The notes beneath the pieces were generated by a model, which searched no databases, was not told where the DNA came from, and saw only the letters and a list, made by a program, of their open reading frames with translations. Of a stretch of 64,000 nucleotides of DNA, positions 50,101 through 63,672 are shown piece by piece. The first letter of the stretch is position 1, and every line of letters starts with the position of its first letter. Source of the stretch: Holacanthus passer (taxonomy: Eukaryota > Chordata > Actinopteri > Pomacanthidae); contig JAFREQ010000040.1 in NCBI GenBank assembly GCA_025331565.1, positions 4,079,001 to 4,143,000 on the forward strand, given 5' to 3'. Made by a program: the position numbers and the translations under genes.

Positions 50101-51110
50101 AGTCAATTGTTAATGGGACAAACTTGAGAAGGTGCAGTACTTGTTGCAATGACACTATAATATCCACTTGATGGCGATAGATTTTAAAACATTTATGGAC
50201 TGCAATGAGGCAAACAGGCCCAGTGTTGACTCCATGGCTATGGTCTTCAGCTTTATTATAATATAATCAGTGATGGGACAGTTATTCAGTCTTTTTGCCA
50301 GTTTTCCAAAATGGCAGCCTTCTGTTTGCTATCAGTAATATTCCTGTCAGCGTCATTGACCTAAGGAAACAGTGGCCTCAGAACTACTACACTTTGCCTG
50401 CTGTGTTCCTAAATAGTTGGCAAGGGTCAAATGTAGTACCACAGGGATTGATTCAAAAAGCAAATTGGTAAATTACTCTGATTTTCAAGCTTTTCTTTAA
50501 ATGTGATGTTGGGATTCATCCTGTTCCTCCATGCCTCACCAATAAAGCCTGTAAATGAGCCATGGCAATTTTTTAATTCAATGTGTGTTTTAATATCAAT
50601 CTGGGCTGCAGATATTTTTATTTTCACCTGAAACCTCTGAGTAAAACACCCCATCAATAATCCCTGGAAATAATTCATAACCCCACCTACCTGTCAATCT
50701 GAAGGTAGTGGTGCCTTAAATGCTCATAACAAACAGGTTATTTAACAACACAAATTGTTCATCATGCATTAAGATCAGGAATGATAAAAAAAGGACTATT
50801 GATGGATTACAGTGACTTTAATGTTAAATCATTAGGTACCAGAGATGTTGAGGAGACAGAATTGAAAGCATGAGGCTTGTAGCAGGTGTTTGGGCCTAAT
50901 TAGTAAAATATAAAGTAAAAATAAATGTAGAATAAAATAAAATGATTAAGCATAAAAAGAAAAAAATATACATAGATAAATTGAATGTATAGCTGTTATT
51001 TCAAGTTGTGAAAATGACCAAACATTCAAGACACCAAAGTAAAAATATAAAAACACAAACAATAAGATAAAATAAATTACGTTTCTTCTGTTAATGTCTC
51101 TGTCTGTTTA
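50101..51110. other. Intergenic DNA between abhd2 and mfge8
   Basis: No coding exon is recognised. The minus-strand frame at 50,427-50,678 has no domain I know and may belong to the same decayed retrotransposon. The part 50,880-51,080 is strongly A-rich. Confidence 0.5.
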
Positions 51111-51317
51111 CTGACTCGGTCCCGAGTTCTCCGCCCCTTTAACGTCACACGTCGTTAACTCGGGTATTATCGAAAGATCCTTCCTCATCTATCACGTCGT
51201 CCTTCCTTTAAACGCCGGTCGGAATCCCCGAATTTCCGACAGCACTTTAAAGCAGCATTAGCGAGACGTTCAGCTCCGAACAAACAAACAAACGCGGAAC
51301 AAACAAAGTAAACAAAT
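51110..51317 (+). promoter_or_regulatory. mfge8: mfge8 promoter and 5' UTR region
   Basis: An abrupt CpG-bearing stretch (TCCGCCCCTTTAACGTCACA, ACGCCGGTCGGAA) contrasts with the A-rich DNA before it and leads directly to the mfge8 start codon. It includes a GC-box-like CCGCCCC and a CRE-like ACGTCA. A TTTAAA lies near 51,250. The start site is not fixed. Confidence 0.5.
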
Positions 51318-54300
51318 ATGAAACGTCCCGGAAATGAAATAACAGCGATTTCAACAGTGATTTTTCTGCTTTGCCTGTATTCAGTCAGAGGTAAGACTTT
51401 TTTTTTAAATACAAAAATCTGATTACATACAAAACTCCTGCTGTTTGTTTATGTTTGTGTATCATCTCATAAGTTTGTACTTCTAATTCACTTTTTCCAT
51501 ATAACTCACAGGGAGACTTTAGCACTGAACTCTGCCACCTAGTCATATTTTCCATTTTCCTTTTACTGACTCTTGAAGTTTGTTTTCCCTCCTGTGTGTC
51601 TTTCAATGATGGGAAAAGTGAAGCCTTTAATGAATGTTAATAAGGAAGATGTGCAACAGGTTGGTCATCTAAATAAATCATCAATAATCAACCACTAAAG
51701 TTGCCAGATGTCTTTAATATTACAGCTGTTTTTACATAATAATAAACACAATATTCCCATCTGGAAATCTTTATCATTTCCCATCACCAAATGACTGTCA
51801 ACACTCAGTCTTGAAGTAATGCAGTTCTTTCCTGAAAACAGTCAATATGTAATTTGTAAGTCCTTCATCCCAGGATGCCAGCTTATCATTGTCAGGTTGA
51901 ATGAGCGATTAAATGTGAGGCTACTCTGTTATTACATGTGAGACTCTGTTATTACAAAGTTCTGTCTTACTCGGTGATTATATTGTAAGAGGCAGGTTTG
52001 TAAAAGAATTATTATCTGCAGGAGTGAGCAGGTCTTGTGTTTGTCTTTTCCTTACGTGCACCACCCACAGTACATGATAGTTTGTGAAATGTAATGGTGA
52101 TGCATCTCCAGGGGGGGTTCATGCAAACAATAGATTTGTACACATGTTTATTTGTGCTTTTTAAATATGTGGGCATCTTGCTGGTCACACTAAGAGGTGG
52201 TGCAGATGGAGAGGAAAATAACACCATATGTGCTCTTGTCTGGTGCCAACATGAACCAGCTGCTCACTTACCTTTAGTTGAACCTGGAAATGTGCTGCCA
52301 ACCAGGAGAACATAAAATTTGGAGACACCCAAGTGTTTTGACTGTCTTTGCGGCTGCGGTGCTTCTGCAGCCTTGATGTTTGTGTACATTCTGCGGCCTA
52401 TTGCTTTGCTCATTACCCACCTGTCACTCAGGTGTGCTGCGTGTCCTGAGCCACTTGTGAGCTGCTGCACTGTCATGTTGTGTAACTGCTCATTCCTGAA
52501 AGAGCTGCATGCATCTGTGCAACCTGGCTAATCCTGCAAGCTCTTAATCCTGCGCATAGACACGTTCTGTTGTCAGTGTTGGCTGCACAAAAGTTTGGTG
52601 TTTGTTTAAAATTTGTTTACACCTTTAGACCGAATAATATGTTAAGCAAGTATAATTTCAGTTTCTGTGCAATAGCAAACAACACAAACACCACTCAAAT
52701 ATATAAAAATATATTTACACTGGCTTAAATATAGAGCTGAAAAAGTCAAACAAAATACTTTCATTCTAACATTTATTCACAGTGCTCTTGCTTCCATTTT
52801 AAACTCCGTTGGCTGAATTTCATTAAATCACATATAACTTCATGATAACTCACATTTCTTGCTGTATAAATTAATTAGTCAGTTACTTTGTCAATATAGT
52901 TGTGCTCTGATTTGTTCTCATGCGGAAACATGCCACTTCATTAGCAAAGCCAGTCTGTCCAGTTCTCACAGGTTTGACAACGACTGATGCATTCAGGTAT
53001 GAAACAGGTCAAGTACGGTGACAAATTATCATGTTCGCATAATGAATATCACTTTTCTATGTCTCATTAGTGTGGTAGTACACTTTCCCAAAGGAGAAAG
53101 TCTTCACAATGTTCCTCCAGGTTTTTACCTCGCATATTCCTAAGTGACAACAAAGTCCAGTAGTTCCAGTCTGGATGGTGACTCTGACGTGGCATCTAGT
53201 GAGTCAACCAGCTGGTTAAAAAAAAAAAAAAGAAAAGCAAAGATTATGAGGTTAAGGTTTTGTCATTTTGACAGCTCTGGTGTGACTCATACATCGGTGC
53301 CCTGCCGCTCCCACTGGATGTCTCTGCCATTATTTTCCTGATCCAGCCAGGATCTGTGACTCAGCACTTTGGGCCTCACAAGCAAAGCTGCAGCACCAGT
53401 TTTGTTACAAACGCTCAGGCCAGACGCTCATCTCCGTCGTCCCAATACAGATTCTCATACCTGTTAAAACTATTGGCTTAGCACTAAGAAGAGATCCATC
53501 AAATACCACAAATGCATCCCAAACTCAGAATGTCATTTCACCATTATTTATGAAAAATAAACACTTGTATGCTGTTATAACTTTGATATTAAAGGGGCAC
53601 TCAAACATTTTTACACATCACATTCTTTTTTTCTCGTCTGAGAGTGCTATTCTGTCAGTGAAGACCCTGGTAGAGTCATCAGGGTTACTTTGGCTTGAGC
53701 TTGGAGACAACTTTTTATCCATAAGTCTGCGTTACACACAGGAGTCATGGAGTTTGAAAGACATGGCCTTTTCCCAGAGTCTTGACCCACAGTATACTTG
53801 AGACTCCTGTAAGTCCCCCGACCTTATGGAAATGCGATACTAAATTGCTTGAGGACACCTTTTAAATGTTTATCAGGAATGATTTTGTGATGAGTCTTTC
53901 AACTGCTTTATTTTCTTCTACTGAACACACTGAATTCATTCAGTTCCCAGAATGAGTGGGAGCTTGTTCTGTCCAGCTGTGGCTTAAACTTGTAGGTTGA
54001 GAAAACAACAGTGATAGCATGACAAGATCAGGAGGCCAAGAGTTTCTTCATTCAAGAAACAGCAAGGGATTCAAAACAACAACATGTTTTGTAGCTGCAC
54101 TGCTGTCTGGTTTTTTGTAACTACTGGTAGTGGAGAAATCTGTATCTCTGATATTTAGTAACAATGTGAATTGCATTGGCAGTAGCTGCTTTTTTCTCTG
54201 TTATGGTTTTGTAGGATGGATTTTTGATGTGATTTTATACCTTCCACTCTCATTCTCATTTGCTCAGGTGACTACTGTGAGGTGAATCTTTGCCACAACG

Positions 54301-57300
54301 GAGGAACATGTGTGACAGGGGTGGGAGACGATCCATTCATCTGTATCTGTGCCGATGGCTTCGGTGGAGACACCTGCAACCTGACAGAGACAGGTACGGC
54401 AAAGAGGAACCTTTACAGAGGAAAAGCACAGTTAATTGTACACTTTAATTAATCTCTCTCCTTCCTCCTTCCCTCAGGACCCTGCAGTCCTAACCCCTGC
54501 AAGAACGATGGGTCTTGCGAGATCATCGCTCCGACCAGACGAGGAGATGTTTTCAACGAGTACATCTGCAAGTGCCAGCCAGGCTTCGAGGGAGTGCACT
54601 GCCAGATCAGTAGGTTACTTTCTGGATGTGACTCCGAGTTGCTTGTCTTGACCTGTGCACTTATGCAACAACACATTTTTATTCACCATAAATATGTTTG
54701 GTATCTTGGTATTTATTAAATGAATTTGGAAGGTTTTTATTTAAGTGTTGACATGAAGGATTTGTCATTCAGGTAAGATTTCATGGTCTATATAAAAAGT
54801 AGAGCATCTAGATACAAAAATAATACTGACGGATTCTACTACAAGAAAAAAAGTAAGCAAATGGAAGAAAGTCAAGTCAAATTTTGTCTGAACAAGTCAG
54901 TAGGCAGTGTAATACAAATAGCAGCAGGCTCCATTTTCAACAGATTTCTCTGTAAGTGTGAATACATGAGGTTTTTCCACCCTGTCATAGCATGGATGGA
55001 GAAAGAGGCATGCAGTCCGCTCAGCAGTTTCATGAAAGGATCTCATTCAGCGGCCTCTGCGGTCATTCTGTTTGGCTAATTAGTAAAAGACCACTCCAAG
55101 TCTCTTAGCATGCAGACGCCTTCCACGCAGGTTCAACACTGCATCTGTTTGTGCTCAAGCTTGAACAAATCAGATGAAGAATTTGATAATAGTGAATTCC
55201 ATCATATCCTCTTAATGTAATGACCAAGTTGGCTTGAAATTATTGCAGTAAGTTTGGGTTTATTAGTGGAAGAAAAGGAAGAAAATAGAGGATTATTCAC
55301 ACAAGTGTGAATGTCATTATCAAAATCCTCCTGAGTAAAAGAGTGTTTCTGAACTATGACTAACACCAATAATTTGGAATTGAACTATAAGCTTTGTGTG
55401 TTTGACTGCTGAAAGAAAAAAAATCATTTAAAAAAATGTATTTCATCGTAGTTTGAAACTATAATTCTCAGGACTTGAACTCGTGCTATTACTGAAGAGG
55501 CATTTTTTGTGAATGAACAGCTCGCCCCAAAGCCCACAGCCTGACCACCAATTGTAGTGTTTGTGCAGTTTGGTCGTCTCCTCCCAAACATTTTCTAATT
55601 TTAATTCAGTCAGACGTCAGAGGCTGGACTGGAGTTCACATGCTGGAAATAGGTGGAACCTGTCCCATATATTATATTAGTAAAGGCACAGTTGAGGCTA
55701 ATGATATCATAGTAGTTAAATATTCTGTCAGAGAAGTTTGTAAGAAATTAACACTAGTTGCTTTTCATCTCAAGTAACACTAGAAACAATTGAGAAACGA
55801 GGGAGTTAGATTGGCATTTATTCTGGATGCTTACTTGGAATGGATGTCATGTCAAAACATGTGAAAAATAATCCCGGTGCAAATCAGTAAGGCTATTTCA
55901 CGGAGCTTCTCTCGGGAGGATCACCTGCTTCTCAGTGTTATTAGCCGTGTTGTGCCGGGGTTGTCACAGACATACAGGCATTCGTTTCTAAATTGTGTGC
56001 AATCCTCTTAGTGTTAACGGGAACAAGAATTAAACAGACCCATGTGGCATTACGTCAACCTGTCATCTGCTTTAGTTCTGAACTGTGGGAGAGTTATCTG
56101 GTGTTAGTAAGACGGGTAAAGTAAGGCTGGACAAATATGAAATTTCATTTATCGTTTTTTCAGTGGAATCAGTTTATCATGTGATGTATTACTTTGTACA
56201 CATAAGCCATATATCATGATATAGACAGATACAGACTTACATACCTGCATACTAGAGGTGCGTAATACCTGAATACATTATTCGTGCAGATAGTGTGTCA
56301 TGAACAGATATGAACCTACGACCTTTTGATAAATAATAATGCAATTCTGACTGTATTTCTTCCACTAGTTCTGTTTCTCCTGTCTCCACTGGGACAGCTA
56401 AGGCTTACTTTTTTATTTTTTCAAATATATATTTTAGGATTAGATTAACTCAAGTACATGGTTAAAATATTAACTATTATAATTTTTTATGGCAGCTAAA
56501 CATATAGCTATATGTATGAGGACTATAAATGTAAGTAGAAAACAAATTAATGAAAATGAAGCAGATTAGATCATCTTCAACAACTTTCTATTGCCACTGA
56601 TCTAAATACAGATATTTAAGTGACATGAACAGATACAGATAGTTGCTTTGCTTTACACATAATATATACTGAATACATACGTAGATACTGCAAATGTTTG
56701 TCTGTATGTCTGTTGTTGTATCTAGTTTTTACCAATCATGAACAATAATTAGCGAAGTGAAATAAAGGTCAGCACAATAGCATCCGAAAGCTCTTGGTTG
56801 TTTATTTTACCTTCTTAAATCATATTCATCCAACTTACTTTCACTCCATATTTTTCCCCTGGTCATCCTCCTGCATTGGCTCTGTGCCCACCTCCCAGTT
56901 TAGTCATGGAAACATCATAAACATGCATTAAGATCCAGTCAAAACCAACAATTCCCTGGCAGAAGTACTGTTTTTGACCAGATCATAATGTATATATGCA
57001 AAGACTGTCATTACTGAGGCATCTTGCTGGTTTTCTGTCTCATCAGCTACTTACTTGCACTGACAGTGGTCTGTAGTGTTGTTTGGTTGGTTTATTGTTT
57101 GGTTTAATGTCTGAATAGTGTTTAAATTATCATAGAGCTTGACATTTAGTTTAGCATCCCTCTGTGAAAATATTAAGGTTGTTGTTAGGGGGAATTAAAA
57201 GAGTAAACTATGCTGCTGTGCATTTCTCTCACTGTTCCAAGACCTGCTGTGCAAGTGTGCCACCTTGTGGAGATCAGGGAGCATTACATAGGTGGTGTTT

Positions 57301-60300
57301 GAAGGAGAAACATGAATCAAACACAGACTTGCTTTGAGCCATGGTTTTTGTGGAGAAAGGCCTTTTATCTGTGAGCAGGATCTTTGGTAGAATGAGAAAA
57401 AGCTGGAAAACGTCATATTTGACATTTATTGACTAATTCTATCACTATCAGCTGAAATATAAACTGCATTCAAAAGGCCCCAGTTTGTAGATTTGTCCCT
57501 TGTGGATATCAGAGCTCTGTGTCCTCCATTCTGATTATCCAGTTGCCACAATACACAGAGTTAGTTTGTGTGCGAAACTGATGGTGACACAACATTGGAT
57601 ATAAGCTCCTAAACTCCTCTGTGTCTGTTCACATTCATTGAGTCACAAAATACAATTATCAACCGTGACCTTTCACCCCTCACCTGCTGTGCCCTTTAAA
57701 CTCTGTCCTGTCTCCTCTGTGCTGCCCTCAGGGGCATTTCTGTCATCATGTTAGATTTAAGAGAAACGTCTTGTCACTCCCTGTATGTTGGAGACACAGG
57801 GAGGCTATTGTGGTCCTCCACCTGCCTCAACCCCCCTCCGTTCTCTGTCTGAGCCGTTGTGGGCAGGTGTGCACCACAATCACCCTCTTCTGTCATTGCT
57901 GCGTTTTACAGAAAATTTAACTAATTCCCAACTAAAGTAAGTTTTCAGAGTTGAATCTAATATATAAGTTGTTGTCTTTTTTCAGATGTGAATGACTGTG
58001 CAAACCAGCCCTGTCACAATGGAGGGATATGTCGAGATCTTGACGGAGACTACACCTGCCAGTGTCCGTCACCGTATGTTGGAAAGCAGTGCCAGCTACG
58101 TACGTTCACCAACTATGTCATTTCATTTCACACACATTTCCCAGATCAGCTTCATGCCACTTATTTTTCCTCAAAAATCTTTCAAAAGTTTTTCCAAAAA
58201 CTGTAAACATCAAAGACTGTTGATGAAATACTGTATGTGTATTTAATGTAATTTTTTTAGTGTTTTTTTAGCACCACAATTAAACATATAACTATGGTTT
58301 CCAGTTGAATCTTAACAATAAATTTGTACTGTAATTCAAGCAATTTAAACTGTGGAGAGGAAAAAATACATCCAGCAACTCAAAAATAAATACAGGAGTA
58401 GATGTAATTACTTGCTTTCACCCTTGATATTATTTTAATGGCTGTGTTCCAGGTTGCATTTCTCTGCTGGGGATGGAGGGAGGAGCAATCGTGGAGTCCC
58501 AGATTTCAGCTTCCTCTGTGCACTACGGCATTCTGGGTCTTCAGCGTTGGGGCCCGGAGTTGGCTCGACTCAACAACCAAGGCATCGTCAATGCCTGGAC
58601 GTCAGCCGCCCATGACAGGAACCCCTGGATCGAGGTGAGACGAGTGAACACTTTAAAATCGCGAGGCTGACCAATGAGAGCTGTGAGGTTAACTAACACT
58701 TTGATTGATAACAACAGATTAATATGCAGAAGAAGATGCGTCTGACGGGCATCATCACTCAGGGCGCCAGTCGCATGGGCACGGCTGAGTTCATCAAGGC
58801 CTTCAAGGTGGCGAGCTGCTTTGATGGAAACGCTTATACTACTTACAGAGTGGATGGCCTACGGAGGGACAAGGTTGGAGGACTTCCCGTTTGCCTAATT
58901 TTGAACAGTAGATTTCCCAGAAAGCGTCTCTTTCTGCATCTTCTAATTTCTCATGTCTGTGTGCTGCAGGTTTTCGTTGGCAACACAGACAACGACAGCA
59001 CAAAGACCAACCTTTTTGACCCTCCCATCGTGGCCCAGTACATCCGCATCATCCCTGTGGTTTGCCGCAGGGCCTGCACGCTGCGCATGGAGCTGGTGGG
59101 CTGTGAACTCAATGGTAAACACACAAAAAACATGCAGCGCAAGGTCAGAAACTTGGCAGATAATAACGGTGGATAGAAAAGGAAATTTGATATCCAGTTA
59201 TAGCTTGTGTGAAATTTGTACTGTATGTACTATACCGCCTGAAGCAGTGGATTGTGTAGGCTCTCTCTTTTGTTTTACTGTGTTGTTTCTTTTAGTTGTG
59301 GTTACACTGACGAGCATAATGACAGCCAAAGTGTTTATTCCAACTACATAGCATGGCCTCCATCCAGCCGTGGTTAGATAGAAAATGTATATTTTAAAGA
59401 GCACTACTGCGGGTAGACCTCACCATGCAACAATAAAAGCAGCAATTCTAAGCACAAACAGACAGAAACAAACATTTGCAGTTTTTTTCCACCTCCATCC
59501 TTTTGTCCTTTGTTTTCTTTGAACCTAACAGCTTAAACATTTACAGAGAAACATGGTGAATGTATACACACTATATATGCACATTAGCTCTTTGCACTTT
59601 GTTGCATGCGTTCTTCTACTCTTTCTATCCTTCCTCTTGGTCTTTGGTGGGTGTAAAAATGGTTTTAATCAGCCACATTCTTCTCAGTAATACTAATTTT
59701 CTTCAAATGGATGAAGGGTGACGTTGACTTTTCTTTGGGTGTATTCATTTTTCCTCCTCTTTCTCTCTCTCTCTGTCGCTTTGGTTCTCCCTCCCTCCGT
59801 CCTCCCGTCTGCTTTTGATTCACAGTTTATTCAAACACGGCAGGTTGCTCAGAGCCTCTGGGAATGAAGTCCCGCCTCATCTCAGACGGCCAGCTCTCGG
59901 CCTCCAGCTCTTTCCGCACGTGGGGCATCGATACCTTCACGTGGCACCCTCAGTTTGCTCGACTAGATAAGCAGGGAAAGACCAACGCCTGGTCTCCTGC
60001 CCACAGCAACCGTTCAGAGTGGATCCAGGTGAGGGAAACCTTAAAATGTCATTGCTGGTAAAAATGTCCTTTGAGGCCAGCAGATGTTGCAGAGTGACTG
60101 TTTTCTTTGTTCCTTCATCAGGTGGATCTAGAGAAGACAAAGCGCCTGACAGGCATCATCACTCAGGGAGCCAAAGACTTTGGGGTGGTGCAGTTTGTGT
60201 CGGTGTTTAAAGTTGCTTACAGTAACGATGGGGAGTCGTGGACAATGGTGAAGGAAGAAAACACCAGCAATGATAAGGTCAGACATATGTTAATCCCTAA

Positions 60301-61689
60301 AATGTGTTTTTGAAATACAGCAACATATGAACAGTTTGTCTTAGTAAAAGAGTCTAAAAGAGGTTTTTTTGGCCAGGGCCTTAAAATTTAATACCTCTTT
60401 TCTGAAGTGTTTTTGCACAACCAAAGTCCAAAAAGTCACACATAGTGTCTGCTTCCCCCCTGTTTCTTTCTTTCCCTTTATGATGACATATATTTTAAGC
60501 TCTTTCTGGAGGCCTGTTCTCCTCATCACAGACTTTTTCTCTCAGATGATCCAATAAAACTGGAAAACAAGCTTTGATGTTTTTACTGAGCACAGAGCTC
60601 GTAGGCTCAGGAGAAAATGATGCCGCCTGGGGCTGCTGCTGTCTGAATCCCTGATTATCATTGGTCAATAAGACATTTGGTGACTGATTCACCAAATGTG
60701 CACATTAGAATATCATGAAACTGCTCTGCTTGTTTGGGCCCAGTGGGAAGTAAAGTTGTGTTATGTCCCCCTTCCTCCTTATCACCGTCACCTTTTCTTA
60801 GGAACACTCTGAGGAAAATTGCACAAATTGAACAGACCATGTTTTATATCCAGTAACTTTTGCTGAATAAGTAATTATTTTACTTTAACTGCAACATGCA
60901 GGTCATTTGAGGAGGGATGCCAGACCCCTCATTAGCAACATGACCTACAGTTGTAAATGCTTCCCCCTTGTTAACCTGCCGGCCTCTGTCTCCATCCTCT
61001 TGTTGCATAGAGAGTGCAGAGGGGTTGTTCAGTTGAATATGTTTCTTTTCTGTCTGACCCATTGATCCTTTATCTGACTGAAGTTTGTGCAAATTAGAAT
61101 CTATGGCTCTGGCCATGACTCTGAAAATAAATAAATAAATAAATAAATGCATGGCGCTGTCTGTGGTGCTGAAGCAGATGGATTTATAATTGTGCCTTTT
61201 CCCCTCAGTCCCTCCCTTCTGTCAGTTTTGTCTTGGATCTATAATATTCTCTCAACTATATATTCTAAATACTCCGCAGCATCACCCTCATGATCAAAGT
61301 GACATGTAGCAGTGTGAAGAGTTAGAGGATCATAGAGAGGCACAGCTGCCTGTAACATTAGTATTCTTATGATATTTCTGTGATCATTCAGTAGCATGTG
61401 TGCTGTTAAAATACACCTCCAGACCAAACCACCTCTGTAACAAAATATTGTAGGTGAGACATGACTACAGAGTTTATATTACAGACCTTTGTTAACTTGC
61501 TAAAAATTAACACTGACTGATCAAAACTGTAATGTTTATTTGCAGCTTTTCCAAGGCAACATCGACAACAACACCCACAAAAAGAACGTATTTGAGCCTC
61601 CGTTCTACGCCCGATACGTCCGAGTCGTCCCCTGGGAGTGGCATGAGCGCATCACTCTACGCATGGAGCTGCTGGGCTGCGACGACTAG
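51318..61689 (+). CDS. mfge8: Lactadherin (milk fat globule-EGF factor 8)
   Basis: MFG-E8 is a secreted bridge between phosphatidylserine on dying cells and alpha-v integrins on phagocytes. Exons: 51,318-51,390, 54,268-54,393, 54,478-54,609, 57,986-58,099, 58,453-58,634, 58,718-58,873, 58,970-59,114, 59,826-60,028, 60,122-60,277 and 61,546-61,689. All phases close, giving 476 residues. The N-terminus ([14 protein letters not shown]) is a signal peptide. Three EGF domains follow at about 28-64, 69-109 and 114-148; the second carries RGD at 88-90 in its long hairpin loop. Two discoidin (F5/8 type C) domains run from about 150 to 310 and 319 to the end, starting [11 protein letters not shown] and [10 protein letters not shown], and both end in the ME-L-GC motif. 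EDIL3 has the same domain plan; mfge8 is chosen because abhd2 and rlbp1 are its known neighbours. Unusual: C1 reads KVASCFDG, with an extra cysteine. Stop follows LLGCDD. Confidence 0.92.
54610..57985 (+). other. mfge8: Large mfge8 intron between EGF exons 2 and 3
   Basis: About 3.4 kb of non-coding DNA, with no nested gene or identifiable element. The frame at 54,783-55,079 has no domain and no splice support. The A/T-rich part 56,150-56,760 contains loosely repeated CATACATA/AGATAC units and may be an old repeat that I cannot name. Confidence 0.55.
61124..61147. repeat. (AAAT)n microsatellite in the last mfge8 intron
   Basis: About six AAAT units lie in a row in the intron before the final mfge8 exon. 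Confidence 0.85.
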
Positions 61690-61954
61690 AAACTCATCCG
61701 CCACCTTCTAACAGTGCTCCATCCTCATTCAGTCGCTCCACCTCCTCAAACCACAGCAGAGGAATTGATCTGGGACAGAATCATCTGTTCTGTTCTCCAT
61801 TTGTTTCTGTGGATAAAGATCCTGTTGGCTGCTGGGACTGTAACACTCGTAGCACTTTCTGACTAGTGACTTTTTCATGTTCATGTTAACTGAGTTGTTT
61901 GGCATTTCTCACAAACTATAAGGTCTCCATGATTTGAATTTTAACAGCTTTGTA

Positions 61955-61960
61955 AATAAA
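61955..61960 (+). promoter_or_regulatory. mfge8: Candidate mfge8 poly(A) signal
   Basis: An AATAAA stands about 265 bases after the mfge8 stop codon. A second AATAAA at 62,524-62,529, followed by a T-run, would give a longer 3' UTR of about 850 bases. Either or both may be used. Confidence 0.5.
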
Positions 61961-61979
61961 CGAAATTTGCATAGGTTTG

Positions 61980-63660
61980 CTCGTAATCCATATTATTTGC
62001 TCCTTTTAAGAATTCAAATTAATTTCAGCTTCTCTTAAGTCTGGAGACTTGATAATAGTGTCCTTCAACTCTTCCAGCTGCATCTCTAAATTGATAGTTT
62101 AAAACTTTTTCTGTCCTTCCTTCGCAGTCGCATACCACTTAACAACCCTACTAATTGTTTTGTAGTTATAACAGTTTGCAAAGGACAGATTACAAACGTC
62201 CTCACTCTCATCTCACTATGCGCATTGTCCTATCCAGCACAAACTAGCATAATGAAGCAGGGCCTGTGCAATATAGAGTATATTTTGGCATTTTAAGCTA
62301 TCCTGGAAGAAATAATATGTCCAAAAGTAGAAAATGAAAACTTTCAAATTTGAACTGCAGCACACTGCTCTGTCAACCTGAAGAGCTTTTTGTTGTCATC
62401 TTTCATGTGACATCTGTTTTTTACACATTTTAGCAGGTTTTTCCGCTTCGGTCTTACTTATAATTTCATTGTAATTTAATCCTTTTTACAACAAATGTGA
62501 AATATGTAGAAATATGTGTAGAAAATAAACATTGTTTTACATTTTTTTTTATTCACTGTTGGTCTGAACAGAGATCACTTATTAAATGTTAAAAGAAATC
62601 TTTGTGTGTTTCTTTTCATTCGTCATGCTTTGATATGAGCTGTTATAAATTAATTTCATCACCATGTCAGAGTGAGTGTTAATCAATGAGGCCACATACA
62701 GGGGACACAAAGCAGCATGGAGAGGAATGCGCTTATTAAAAAGCATGACCATTGGCCTCTTTAACACATCACTGTCCAAAGCTAACGTGAAAGAAAGATG
62801 CATGAATTAAACTTGACTGAACCTGCTGTCAAAAGCACAAACTGTCTCAACCACATGAAGATGTTGTAAGTCTCCTCCATGTTGGACTACTTGGGTTCTG
62901 GCCTACTGTTTACAGGAGTAATTACACCCTGTTAGCCACTCATCTCCCTCCTCAGCTCACAGTCCTGGTATGTTTGGCCCCTGGCAACAGCTTTCATCTC
63001 TATGAAATGAATGCAGTGGAGGAAGAAGCACAAGCATCTCTAACACATCTGTCCTCACTGTGCATGTCCATGTCTACTGTATGTGCATGTGTATGTTTTC
63101 CACAACATAGCAGGCTATAAAAGATCACTTCCAGGAACGCACAGCTGCCAGCTGGAGCCTATGTGGGGACCCTCTGCAACAAACATCTGCTTTCAGAGAA
63201 TTTAGGAGGGATGCAAAGCAGTTTTCTCCAAAGATGTTCATCCTTAAACAGCTGCACAACATGAGTGTTTGTTATGGTTTGGTCCTACTGTCATGAAAAA
63301 ATAGTGGTTCTGTAAATCATGTTTGTGAACAGGACTAAAACAACCAATCTGTCTTTTACTTAGCACTTTAACTGTTTTGCATTATAAAGTAAGATGAAAT
63401 CATAAATATACTTGATATTATTAAAGCAGATGTTATACTATATCACTATACTATACAATGTATGTTGTTTGGTGAGAAAAAAATGAATGGTTGTGAGTTT
63501 GGGCTTCAGATGGATAATGAATATAAAATAATTTACCTTTTAAATCATTAAATTTTCAAAAGATTTGCAGGCAATTCTGAAAAACTGTGCAAATTTACAC
63601 TGGGCTTTTAGAGATTAAAATTTCTATATTTCCTATTTTGCACATGTCTACTACAACTAT
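61980..63660. other. Possible distal mfge8 3' UTR and intergenic DNA
   Basis: No coding exon is recognised on either strand. The first part may be transcribed with mfge8 up to about 62,550. The rest is A/T-rich spacer leading to a CT-rich stretch at about 63,700. Confidence 0.55.
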
Positions 63661-63672
63661 AAATGTACAATA

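Noticed and set aside
50427..50678. 83-residue minus-strand open frame upstream of mfge8
   Set aside because: No domain recognised; possibly part of the decayed retrotransposon, but not supportable as a gene.
58953..59351. 132-residue plus-strand open frame in the mfge8 C1 region
   Set aside because: It is an out-of-frame reading of the exon 58,970-59,114 extended into the intron.
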